Shown in pieces: positions 23,300 to 35,400 of a stretch of 64,000 nucleotides of DNA (position 1 is its first letter; the number at the start of each line of letters is the position of its first letter). The notes under the pieces were generated by a model, which was given only the letters and a program-made list of their open reading frames with translations, searched no databases and was not told the origin of the DNA. The DNA is from Liolophura sinensis (taxonomy: Eukaryota; Mollusca; Polyplacophora; Chitonida; Chitonidae): positions 3,945,152 through 4,009,151 of the forward strand of contig NC_088305.1 of assembly GCF_032854445.1 (NCBI RefSeq). Direction: 5' to 3'. The translations under genes were made by a program, and so were the position numbers.

Positions 23300-23395
23300 T
23301 TCATTCTTTATTTACTTGGTGTTTTACGTCGGACTGAAGAATATTTCACTGACACGAGGGCGGTCAACATTATGCTGGGAGTAAACCGTTCTGAG
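23300..23395 (-). mobile_element. SINE 3' end (family A)
   Basis: On the minus strand it reads GGTTTACTCCCAGCATAATG, TTGACCGCC, GAAATATTCTTCAGTCCGAC and GTAAAACACCAAGTAAATAA. This is the standard family A 3' module, truncated at the 5' side. Confidence 0.65.
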
Positions 23396-23721
23396 CTCGA
23401 GAGAAGGCATGTTTGTTTCATGGACGGTAAATATGACTGGTATCGGTCATATGGTAAAAGTAGTCTAATCTGTCCACGTCAGTGTGATGAGTCTAGCCTG
23501 CTCTTGCAGGATACGGAATTGTCACTATGAACTTCAAGGAGAGCAAGCTATGGTTAATGATGATTCTGTCCGGGATTCCACCTAAGTCGTCAGAGACGTC
23601 ACAATAAGGATTAAAGGCTTCGGTTCGGTAAATGTCCATTTCTGTGTGTATCTTGCGCTGAAGTGTAATCAGTGGTTCATCATAGCTTAACACACGTCTC
23701 ATTAATGCCAAAGACTATGCG

Positions 23722-24060
23722 TTGTTGTTCGACATTCCGCTGTGTTTTCGACCATTTTCATGCAAATGTCAGTGGTATGTAATTAGTGAAGGGATATGTC
23801 GACCAATTGTTGAAATATCGAAAGACATAAATCAGGATAGATATACGACGACGATTTTTCCTTCAGCGAAGATGGTAGAAGAGCAGAAAAATAAAATTTC
23901 TTGTATTAATACAACCACGTTGTTAAAATTTATGACTGGCTCGTGTAGACATTATAACTTCACTGGTGTAACAACAGTCTATCTAATGAAAACTGGTGAA
24001 TGCCCAGAACAGTTTTTGCTTTTCCAAGTCCGATTTGAATCCATGGAAGACAATCTTTGA
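23722..24060 (+). CDS. Unrecognised ORF, 112 codons
   Basis: An open frame with six cysteines and an amino-acid mix that looks more protein-like than most ORFs in the region (for example CQWYVISEGICRP and CINTTTLLKFMTGSC). I do not recognise the family. There is no clear signal peptide and no convincing splice context; the stop is at 24058-24060. It may be a fragment of a transposon or of an extracellular domain, or chance. Confidence 0.15.
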   Translation: MLFDIPLCFRPFSCKCQWYVISEGICRPIVEISKDINQDRYTTTIFPSAKMVEEQKNKISCINTTTLLKFMTGSCRHYNFTGVTTVYLMKTGECPEQFLLFQVRFESMEDNL

Positions 24061-24524
24061 TCAAACCTCAATTTCGCATGGAGACAAAACCTCCGTTTTC
24101 GGGAGCGAATGTAATTCTCGGTATTTTAGGGTTTAGTCTTTTTTGGCGGCAAGCCGGCCATATTTGGTGTATGTGAATGCTTGGTGCCAGAATAATGACT
24201 GTCTTCCTCTCCAATACCAAAGAATGTTTGAGACTGAGTCACGACCACTAAATGTTGACATTGTCGCTTATGGAAAATTATTGAGACATGAGTTATCATA
24301 TCAAGAATTTGAACGACCGACGGACAGACACACAGACAGACAGAGTTACTTGTAGAGCTTCTTGACGGAGTTAAGTTGTAAAAGTTAGGGATATTTTTGT
24401 GCTTGATTAAACAAGACCCTTCGACTCACGTTTATCAGATATCATGTTTTGACGCTGCGACGATGCTCTTAACCGGCTTCCGTACATACAGAATTACCAA
24501 TCAGTGCTCACGATATATGACGGC

Positions 24525-24885
24525 AGGAGGCGGACCATGGTCTGTGGGCTAGAGGGGCTAGCCTTCCACTCGCTAAGGCACATGAAGTGCGGGTTCAATC
24601 CCAGCCTTGCACGTGCCCCCTCTCTCTGTATGGGGAACTTCAATGACAGTAGGTTCTTGACGTTTGCGCAGTCTAACGTTCGTTGATGCCCACTTGTTTC
24701 CTACCAATTTGGTGTTCAATTCTGTAGGTCACACATCTGGGAAAGTTCGTCAGTAACTTGCCTCAAAGCGGTGGTTTTATAACGGGCACCCCGCTTTCCT
24801 CCAACCATACAACTGATCGCCATGGCATGTCAAAAATTCTCGAGTATGACTTTAAGCAACAATGTACTAAATGAATAAATAAATA
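24525..24885 (+). mobile_element. tRNA-derived SINE, another subfamily
   Basis: tRNA-like head with A-box-like GGGCTAGAGGGGCTAGCC and B-box GCGGGTTCAATCCC (about 24591-24604). It is followed by a body unlike family A and a 3' end AAAATTCTCGAGTATGACTT then AAATGAATAAATAAA. It is nearly complete and diverged. Confidence 0.6.
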
Positions 24886-25603
24886 TATGACGCCAAGTTT
24901 ACCCTGTATATATGACGTCACGCACAGCTAGGTGTAAACTGATGAAACCATCATAATGTCATTAACGTATTTAATAAGGTATACTGCATAAGTACCAAAG
25001 AAAACAAAAGAAAAATCCAGTAATAACACGACAACCATCTCCTAAATGTGTATTTAAAATATGGAATATATATATATATACCAGATATAAAACGTTATAC
25101 AATTTAACTTCCGGCAGATACCGGGCATGTGAGAAATAATGTGTTGATTTCTTCAATTATGTAAAAACCGGTACTTCGTACATTACATACTGTTACACAA
25201 GTACACATTATATACTGTTACACAAGAATCATACAGCATAATTTTAAATCAATTTTTTTCATTATCCATCACAGTTTTAAAGAAGATTATTGGCGTCTAA
25301 CAGTTACTTTGTGCTTTCCTCTGGTTCGCTTTGAAGTGGATGGGAACATACAGAACAAGGTAGTTATGACTTATTGAAAACAAATAATGGTGGGGATCAG
25401 AGATTTACTATGGTTTACATCCTAATTACAAAGACATACAAATGTTCCAAAGGATTAAAACAAGATGTGGAGTCCTCCCTTAAATGCATACGATGATCTG
25501 AAAATTAGTTGGCTAAGTTCAAGACACTACGGAACCGCGGGAGACACTTCTTTTTTATTGACTATTGAACAAGACAATAAACTTTTTTGCTAACGCGAAG
25601 GGT

Positions 25604-26130
25604 GGGGGGGGGGGGGGGGGGTGGCGAAGGGGGAGATTATTCACTCCCGACTTAGGCAACCAATTAGAATGGTGATATCTGGACTAATGGATTTTCATTG
25701 GCTGCCCAGACCGGGAAACGTAATTTATAGTCATTATTCTCTGTTTTGTCTCCTGGAAAAAAGAGAATTTATTCATTTACAAAAATGTTCAGAGGAGGGA
25801 ATTATTTTCACAGGTTAATTTAATTTCCCCCGACTTAGTAGTAAATGAGAAGTTAATATTTCAAGTATTGCCATTTGCTAATTCGGGGGAAAGTATTTTC
25901 ACCTGTAAACAGTGTTTTGTACAAAAATTCTCATTTTTTTAAAACACAAAAAGAGAATAAAGAACATTCCGCATTCACGCGAGAAATTAATTTTCCCAGA
26001 TTTATTAGGCAATGAGATACTTATTTCAGTTATCACCATTTTCACCGGTTGGCTAATTGGCAGGTAAATAGTTTTCCCTTCGTTAATAGAATACTTTTCT
26101 GCATTCTCTTTTTTCAATGACCAGTAGAAA
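25604..26130. other. G-homopolymer and diverged local repeats
   Basis: A run of about 17 G at 25604-25621 is followed by three loosely similar blocks (starting at about 25628, 25828 and 25995) sharing CCCGACTTAG-like and GGCAATGAGA-like words and the pattern TTTTCACCGGTTGGCTAATT. This may be an old, decayed repeat. No gene is seen. Confidence 0.3.
26001..26006 (-). terminator. Candidate chitin synthase polyadenylation signal
   Basis: AATAAA on the minus strand, about 420 bp beyond the chitin synthase stop codon. It is the nearest canonical hexamer I noticed; support is weak. Confidence 0.2.
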
Positions 26131-26426
26131 ATGTGTCATTTGCGCGACTCCGTACCAAGGTTAACTATCAATGTCTTCTGAACTTATGTATGTTCGCCTG
26201 TAGTTTTTCCTTTCACATTCAAAACCTGATTTCTTAAAACGGCGCAAGGCATAAACTTTGCCAAGGTCTCGATCACAGAGTGTAGTATGATTACGCCCTA
26301 TTTAGCGCGTGGTACCAGGGAGACGCGGCGGTGTTACTATTTAATATGATCACGTGCTGGTTATTATGCTTTAAGAATTCTCACCCAGAATTCCACATCC
26401 GGTATAAGGCATCTCAGCAACTCAGG

Positions 26427-29400
26427 TCAAGTTTTCGTCTTGGCCCTCGGACCAATCCATATGGGTTGCCGACTTCCGTATGTTGTCACCACAAACTTTC
26501 GGAATATTGTGCGAAATTTGTTCACTGTCATGCCTATCAGTTGTATGACCAGCGAAAAGCTGTAGATGCCGCAAAGGACGAAGCCAAAGACGTGATTGTC
26601 CGGCGGTAACAGCATGTACATTACACTAAGAAACGCCAGCCAGAATAGATTGGCTAACATCATACAGGCTAAACTTCGGTTACGGACAATTTTCAGTTGC
26701 CTGCGCAGAGTGACGTCATCTGCTCCCAGGTTGACGTCACGGCCGAGAAGTTTCATGCGTAGGTCTTCCCAGAACTTGTGTTCCTGTTTCTGCTCTTCCG
26801 GTCCACAGTCCAAGCTGGGTATTTGCTCAGCAGACGGAATGAAAGACTTTCCACCAGCCTCGGGAATGCCTTTAAAATAGAAAATGAAAAGAGTATTACC
26901 CTTGGTCGCTTCACTTTTCTAAGAGCCATCAGGTGTAATTTTGATAGTGGTCAGTTTCACGATTGGAAATAACAAGCGTGCTGTGAGTACACCGCCGCTG
27001 CCTGCCCTCTGGTATTTGAAAATTCTCCTGACTGAAAACCGCAGCCAATCCAGCAAGAGCAGGGTTCGAGCCTTCGATGTTACTGCTCAGCGACTGAACA
27101 GCTGCGTGACGAACAACGCTTTTTGTGAATGATCCGGAATGAGCCGAGATGGGTACCGAAATAGTCATTGTCTAAAGTAATTCGAAGTCGAGGTGTGTAG
27201 ACTCCGCATCATTCCTGCCCTTGTCAAGACGTTTTATGGTCAAACTTTTTAAGCAGTGCCCATGCTATTGTGAGACAACAATTGCGAATTCAAGTTGAAC
27301 TAGAGTCACCGTTGTGCGATTGACAACAGGTTTTATTTATTTATTTGATAGGTGTTTTAGGCCGTAGTTAAAACTATTTCACCAAAACGATGGCCGCCAG
27401 CATTATGGCGGGAGGAAACAAGCAGAGCCCGGGGAAACATTTACAACAAGTCATGTAGCTGTTGTATGTGCGGTATTCAAATTGAGAATCTATTTATACT
27501 AGCATGCGCGAAACTCACCTCCTTCCTTACTTTCAGCTGTCTTCTCCACCGTCTGAAAGAAAAAGAAGTGTTGTCGCAGATGAATGCATGCTAGGCAAAT
27601 TGTATCGGTGGTATAAGCATGGAAATGATTTAACCTGGATCTGCGGAGAAGCAAATCCATTGTTTCTCTAAAAAATGCTAACAAAAGTTTTAACCGCTCT
27701 TCTCACTAAAATTGATGACATAAATGTGAACTTCTTTTCTGTGGTGGGGCGTTTCGATGTCATTTTTTTTAGTATCTCACTGTTTTAAACTTTGTGGCAT
27801 TTCTCAGCCTCAGTTACTCCTGGACAACTGTATAACACTGCGCGGTTGCGGCATGCGTACAGTAATACTACGTGGTTCACAACCACAAAGGCAGCCACAA
27901 AGTGCGGATATATCTCCGGCGACAGGTTCATTTCTATGGAGCCTTATTCTAAAAGTAAAACTCTTCCAAAATTGTGGTACTAAAATCTATGCGTCGAAAC
28001 AGACATTCGCGTACCAGCCGACAACCAAAATGGACGTTCCGGGGAAATAACCGCAACGCCAATTCCCAAAACGACGTTTAACACAAACCACTGAAGAACT
28101 CTAAGAAAGTATATCAAGTGTAAAATCACGACAGAATCACGCAAAGAGAAGCCATCACAAGTTTTCAGTGATGTTAGAAAGACACAAGGAATGTTCTAGG
28201 TTAATGAGTGTAATCAGTATCAAAACCCAAAGAACAACGTACACTAGATAAAATTATTATTCCTTATATAATAAACTTGAACAAGGGAATTTGCAAACTG
28301 ACCTGATCACGTGTTCCCCAGGACTGATCGACAATGTTCGCAACGGCATAGAAAGGCAGCAGTATGTACATGGCAGGGAAAGCAAGAAGGAAGACAACTC
28401 CGTACAGGATGTTCCAGGCATCTCCGATGTGAATGAAGGCTGCGTAAATCACCGCTAGGAGGAGCACAAAGATGAGGTAGTATTGCTTGAAACTGATGTA
28501 ACCGTCCTTAAGATCTGCAAGTACACAAACATGTCCATGACCAGTGACGTATGAGCTACCTGTAACTTGTTTACGGATTTACATTTATATATTTATTGAT
28601 TTGTTCTTATATTTTCTTATTTATTTGTTTATTTTTTTATTTAATTGTTCTTTAACGCCATATTTAATATGTTTACACATACACAACGACGGTCAGATTT
28701 ACGGGTGGAGGAAACCGGAGTGTGCGGGGTAAACCCTCGATGTATTGAATAAGGCTTGAGCGGCAGTTGCTTTCTAACGATGACATTTTTTACACAAAGT
28801 TTCATTGCCCTTGAATATTGCATTCTCTCATTATGAAAATGTGCTATGTCTTTAGCACTTATGGGCTGTGTCATGTACTGCCTCGGGTGTTTCTGTGTCT
28901 TATACTCCGTGGCGGAAGACATTAATAATATATTCAACATTTTTACAAGGTGGGGTTATGATTCAAGGGAATGTTTGAAGACGAGAGATTCTATGGACAA
29001 AAACAAAACCCATTTGACATCGAAAAGTTTCTGATTCACACCAGGGATCCGTTTTTCAAATCTGTTTCAATGTTGTGTCATTCGCATTTACAATGGTGAC
29101 GCATGTCTTCTGCATGTATGATCATGAAAGGTTAACACTACTTTCATTTACTTATTTATTTGATACGCCGTACTCAAGAATATTTCACTTTACAGAGCAT
29201 TATGGTGGGAAGAAACCCTGGCTATATTGCTGAGCGACCTTCCTATGCACTTATGACCGGAGAAAAGCCAGCATGAGCTAGGCTTGAACTCACAGCGACC
29301 ACAATGGTGAGGGTCTCTTGGGTCATTACGCTGCACTAGCGCACTAACCACAAAGCCACGATGGTCTACGAGAAAACAAAGACGGCCGTAAGCGGTTTTT

Positions 29401-32400
29401 AGTTTCACCAGCCTCACCTTCCTGTGTGTCGGTGATCATATACCACATAAAACCTGCACTGATGGTCAGCATGACGAGGCCCAGGAATACGGTAGCCACC
29501 AGGGTCACCTTGGCCTGGAACTCGATGGGTTTGGTGGAACAGATCACCATGTAGATGACGAGGAGGATGAAGGCAATGGGCGTGGTAATCTCAAACGTCA
29601 CGCCGAAGATGATGTCAAGTGCTGCAGTCATCATCATTATGGAGAAGGAAGGGGAGAGAACTACCAACATGAACATCTGCAGGATGTAGGCCATGTAGAC
29701 GATGGAAAAGCTGGCGTTCTTCTGCGCCATCAGGCGAAGGTTCTTGAACACCAGGAGAAGGTTGGACATCTCGGAGAGCACCCAGCGGCGCCGCTGTTTG
29801 AGGAATTCCAGGAAAGTGTCTGGGCAGTACGTGGAGTTGTCCGAGTAGGAGGTGTACTCCAGCTTCCAGCCGCTCAGCATCATCAGTGTACACATCCAAC
29901 GATCTTCTCCTGCATACATTTACACATGCGCATGCGCAACATTAGTAATAGTTTACTAGATCCAATCATGTTAAACATTTTTTTATAACCTGAATGATGT
30001 TTTAAAGAGGCTAGGCCTGAGATTTTTGGCAAAAAATCGATCAGGGCAAATCAAATTGAATTTGTTGCTATTAATTTAGGATAGCCCAAATAATTATATC
30101 ATTACACAACACGGTTTCTCCCAGTATAATGGAGGAACCCGTCCTATAAAGGAAATATTCGAAAGTACAGCGTAAAGCTCAGACGAAATAAATAAATAAA
30201 TAAATAAATTTCAGAAGACTCCAGCCTCTTCTGATCAAGTGATTTCGTGGCAGAATCGGTAACAGAGTTCCAAAAAGTTATTTAAGATACTGTAAGCTCT
30301 TTTAACACTATTTGTACTATAGATACAAGTCTGATATTTACTAAAAAGCAATTATGTGAGCTATTCTCGGAAAATACAGGAAACTTGATTTGATTATGGA
30401 ATATAAATTTCTTTTTCATCGAATATCTCCGGCATATCCTCTTTAAGGCTGCCTCCAGGAATGATCCACTTACACAACGACGGTCAGGGGTCGATAGCAC
30501 AAGGCAAATTTTAACCAATGTCAAAGGTCAAAATTGAAGGGGGCCTCCGTGGCTCAGTCGGTCAGCGCGCTAGCGCAGCGTAATGACCCAGAAGCCTCTC
30601 ACCAATGCGGTCGCTGTGAGTTCGAGACCAGCCCATGCTGCCTTCCTCTCCGACCGTACGTGGGAAGGTTTGCCAGCAACCTGCGGATGGTTGTGGGTTT
30701 CCCCCGGGCTGTGCCCGGTTTCCACCCACCATAATGCTGGCCGCCGTCGTATAAGTGAAATATTCTTGAATACGGCATAAAACACCAATCAAAAAAAAAA
30801 AAAAAATCAAAATTGAAGCCTCAGATGGCTACTTCAATTCCTCTCTTTATATTTGGCTAGTGGAGTCTCGTAGCCACAGGGGGAACTAATGGTAAACCAT
30901 TCACGCTAAACCATTATGTCCGATAAATCCTTTCTAAACAATGGCTGCCTTCCAAAAGTGGTATAAACTTTAGGCTCTTAGCTCAGCTCGCCCGCACACG
31001 CTACATCCCAGGTATATTCCATTCGGTAATGGCACACTAGCCCCATATTCACAACACGGCGGACCATTCATTTACATTTCTAATGGCGGACATTAGACTC
31101 GTCTTTTCAGGTTTAACGGGCATGCGCCATCTAGGAGCGATAACTTTTTCAAGACCCATAACTGTGGCAAAGGCAAAATGCCTGCTGCTTTAGTGATGAC
31201 TGCGAGATGAGTTTGGGTTTCGTGTGTGGAATATATGTGAGATGTTACGTGTGCGGGCGAGCTGAGAAGTAAGAGCTAAAGATGCCACCACTTTTGGATT
31301 GCAGCCATCGTTTAGAAAGGACATATCAGACTTGCCGTGAATCGGTGTATGGTTTGCCATGGGTTCCCATTGTGGTTACGAGCTGGACTAGCCACCTTAA
31401 TGCTAATGTCGCCATAATGCAGTCTTCGGTACCAGGAGTTGACCATTGTGAACCCTTTCGTAAGGATGTATTGATAATTTCTGTGGTCTTCCCTGAAGTA
31501 TTATACTTGCCGTTATCTTTGATGAAGACGTCAAACGGCGAGTTGGTGGGTTGACTGTAGGAATGCATGACGTCGCGAACTGCGGCCGCGCGGTAGAGAC
31601 TGAAACATCCGGGGCAACACATTACACAGCCTATGACGTTTTGCGCAGTCTTGATCATCCAGAAATCTGAAACGAAAAGCAAGCAAGTTAGACCTCCTCC
31701 CGATCATATCAACTGACCACAACCAGCTTTCTAATGAATGAATCTTTGGTAGACACTCATATACCACCGGTCAATCAAAATGGACGCCATGTCAATTTTA
31801 ACAACGTATAACACAAACCAACGAAGAGCTATGACAGCATACAAAGAACGGTATTAAAACGGAATCGTCCAAAGTGAAGCAGTCAAAACTTTTCGATTAT
31901 GTATCACATCGGTATACATAACAATTACGGTGCTAGTATATAAGTTGCCGACAATCAAAATATGTATTTCAGAAAGTTAAAAGAGCGCGGAAAAGGATCA
32001 CCACACCTCACCAGATATCTGACAAACCCACTGGCATATAGCTACAACCGATCAAGCCGAAACTGGATTGAAACACATATCACCATTATCAGTGGCTATG
32101 CTTTAGTGTTTCTCCCCATTATCATTTTTTCACTTTTTTAGAGTTAATGTGATGTCTTACCATCCACAACGGTGTTTCCTTTGTGTGGCGTAGGATATAC
32201 ATATACTGTACATTAGAGAGCAAACTCGTAGTTTTCCGGAGAGTTTTAACCAGACAGAACATAAAGTAAAAGTAATACATTTTGTTTATTGGATTTTGAA
32301 TGCCCGTTACAATCTGGTAATGATTGAAAGGATATTAAGCCGCGTTCACACAATGCGATTTGTCAAACCGACTCGTCAGATACGACATTAGGAATGAAAG

Positions 32401-35400
32401 TCGCGTTCACATGGAATAGCGTCATATTTTAACAGTGTACGGTTTTAACAAAAAGCTACCCCAGTCGCACACAGGATCTGTGCATATATGTGAGCACAAA
32501 TCAGTCATCATCTTTTTGCTGACCCTGACTTACTAAACCTCATTCAAAATCAGACGGAAGTTTGCAATACCTCGCACCAATATCCTGCAAATCAAGCAGA
32601 AGTTTGCAATACTTCATACTAATATCCCGCAAATCAAGCAGAATTTTGCTATACCTCGCACCAATATCTCGCAAATCAAGCAGAAATTTGAAATACCTCG
32701 CGCCAATATCCCGCAAATCAAGCAGATGTTTGCAATCCCTCTTGCCAATATCCCGCAAATCAAGCAGAAGTTTGAAATACCTCGAGCCAATATCCCGCAG
32801 AAAGTAAATGTGAACTAGCCCTTTGTTAGGTGAATAAAAAAAAAACAGGTTCAAAGGTAGCATGTAAAAATGTAACCGGCACATAGAAAGATTTACAGTT
32901 GCAGTTTACCGTTTACAGTTACAGGTGAGTTTGACCAGATGGCATTGAGTTTGACCAGATGGAGGTGAGTTGAACACACAGCGAAAAGTTTGACGAGACA
33001 ACGGTGAGTTTGACCACAGAATGGTGAGTCCGATCAGAGAGTGGTGAGATTGATCAGACAACGGTGAATTAGACCAGACAACGGTGTTTTACCAGAAAAC
33101 AGTGAGTTTGACTAGACAACGGTGAGTTTTACCAGGTAATCGTGAGTTTTGACTAGGCAACGGTGAGTTTAACCCAACAACGGTGAGTTTGATCAGATAA
33201 CGGTGAGTTTTACAAGACAAAGCCTTCAGTGTACCGATTCCCACAAAACGTAAACGAAGATCGATGCCTCGCGATCAAATTTATATATCTTCTAAATGAC
33301 TAAGATGCTCTATACGTTGGCAGTTCTGTCCGCCGGTCGGATTATTGGTCATTTTTTTTCTTGTCCTTTAATACGGGCCTCGTATATATAATATTGGTCA
33401 TTCACTTAACAACTATGGGTCTGAGTTCAAGACGATACGAAAAATACTATAATGAGGATATCGCGGCTGTGCGGTTGCCGCGAGTTGAAGTGCAACTCAT
33501 GCTGGGAATGTCTGGCAGCAACCTGCGGAACTCGTGGATTTCCCACGAGTTCTGTCTGGTTTCCTCCCGTCGTATTGCTGGCCGTCATCATATTAATGAA
33601 ATATTTTTGAATACGGCGCAAACACCAATCAGATAAATAAATAAAGATGTGCATGGAGACCTAGTTTACATGGTAGTGGCTGGCTGTACTCTGTACACGA
33701 TATGGTTATCGTTGTTGGCGAACTTACCTTTGGCGTACTCGAATTTCTGGTACCATACGATTGGTCGGGTCGTCTGTCCAATAGGATGTGTACGGCCACA
33801 GGCACCTCCGACGATTTTATTTTGGTTGCAGATATTCAAAACATGGCGTACACTGGATTCATCAAATTCCATGTCGGCGTCCGTGGCCAGAATAAACGTG
33901 TGGTCATCGTAGTACTGTTGCTGTGGCGAACGTTGGGGTAGGTCTGGTAGTGTGGCGTAGTCGTTGTGTTCTCCTATGGTGTAGAGCCCTATACCTGACA
34001 AGTCCTCGCTAGGCGATCTAAAGGAATCGTTTTCTTCTCCCCAGTCTTCCAGTAGATTTGCCCTCGATACTGAAGCCCTGGCTTTTGCTGGCAAATGCAT
34101 CGGTGGAAGCACGATTGGCTTTATCTTTCTCTGAACCGGTTTCAAGTTGTAGCTAGTGGTGTTTCCGATGAATCCTAAATTATTAATTCCAACTTTCCCA
34201 TGAAAGTGGTCGCCATCTTGCCTATTTCTGTAAGCCAGGCGAGATAGAGGGGTTCGGGTGTATTTTTCACATTCCCCGTTAAAACTGACAAATGCGGAAG
34301 AGCCCGCGGAAAGGTCAGTGTCAGAATCAAAGATGTCGTCTGCCTCTTCCGAACTTTCACGTGACACCGTGTACGCGTCAGAATTTTCCGTGACGTCGTC
34401 GGTAGTTGAGTCTTCGCTCAAGGATTCCATGTCGACCGGGTAGGCATTGCTGAACTTTTGGAGCGTTGTCCGAATGTCGTCGGAGCGCAGGACACGAATC
34501 AGTTTCGATACGGATAACGAAATTGCGTGCGTATTCCAGTCTTTCGTGTTAGACTTGTCCCGATCTTTTAACAGTCTCGCAAGTTGAATTAGTTCTTTCT
34601 CCACATCCTTATGCGCGCCTAATCCCGACGTCCGCCCAGGAGAATCAGGTGTCCTTAAACCATTGGCGTGTTTAAAATGTGATGATACACTGTCAGCAAA
34701 CTGCTCTCTATATTCGGGTGACGACTTGGACAACATTTCCAACTCGTGTACAATCTTGCATCGGTAATCTAGAATGTAGTTCATATACATCACTTGCGAC
34801 CAACGCTTTTTCGGTTTGAACTTGTTGGAGTCTTTTAAATGCATGAACAAAGGAACACCGCCTGGAAGCATCCACCGTATCTGCAGGCCGTACGGTGTCT
34901 TGTATCCTGCACCGTGGTTCGGGTCCACACCAACAGTCTCCAGCAGCAGCCTGTTCAAACGCTGAGCGGAAGCCGTCATGGTCGTACCCTCGGAGCCATT
35001 GTCCAGGAATATGTGCGCTTCGATGTAGATATTTTGCAGCTTTTGTGAGCAGGAAACCCTACATAAGCTGAGCAAATATCGCCTCATTTCGAAATCCGCC
35101 TCTCGATACATCGTGGTGCATACGAAGATTTTGTTCTTGGAGAAACTAGACTCCTTGGCGTATGTGTTCCCGTTTGACGTAAATCCTTGCGGTGAATAGT
35201 TCAACAGAACGTGCTGCTCAAGATAAATGTTACTCCAGTATAACTGGATGAACATTTGATGGAAAGGTTTCAGCAGCACTGCGCACGGCTTAGATAAACT
35301 GGCTCCGCAGCAAATGAACGGGAAAATCCAGATGACTACAGACATTGCCAAGAAGCACCAAGCTGGTGCGCCGTCACCTAAAACGCACACAGCTGCGGGT

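Noticed and set aside
29615-29899. 94-codon minus-strand ORF overlapping chitin synthase exon 7
   Set aside because: It is an out-of-frame shadow of the conserved exon that encodes EDR and QRRRW.
30550-30628. Functional tRNA gene
   Set aside because: A- and B-boxes are present, but the body continues into a SINE with poly-A tail and target duplications, and no cloverleaf with a matched acceptor stem is evident.
31501-31504. Use of the nearby GT (GTATAA) as donor of chitin synthase exon 6
   Set aside because: It would shift the frame and destroy the EDRWMC motif in the next exon; the GC donor two codons earlier keeps it.
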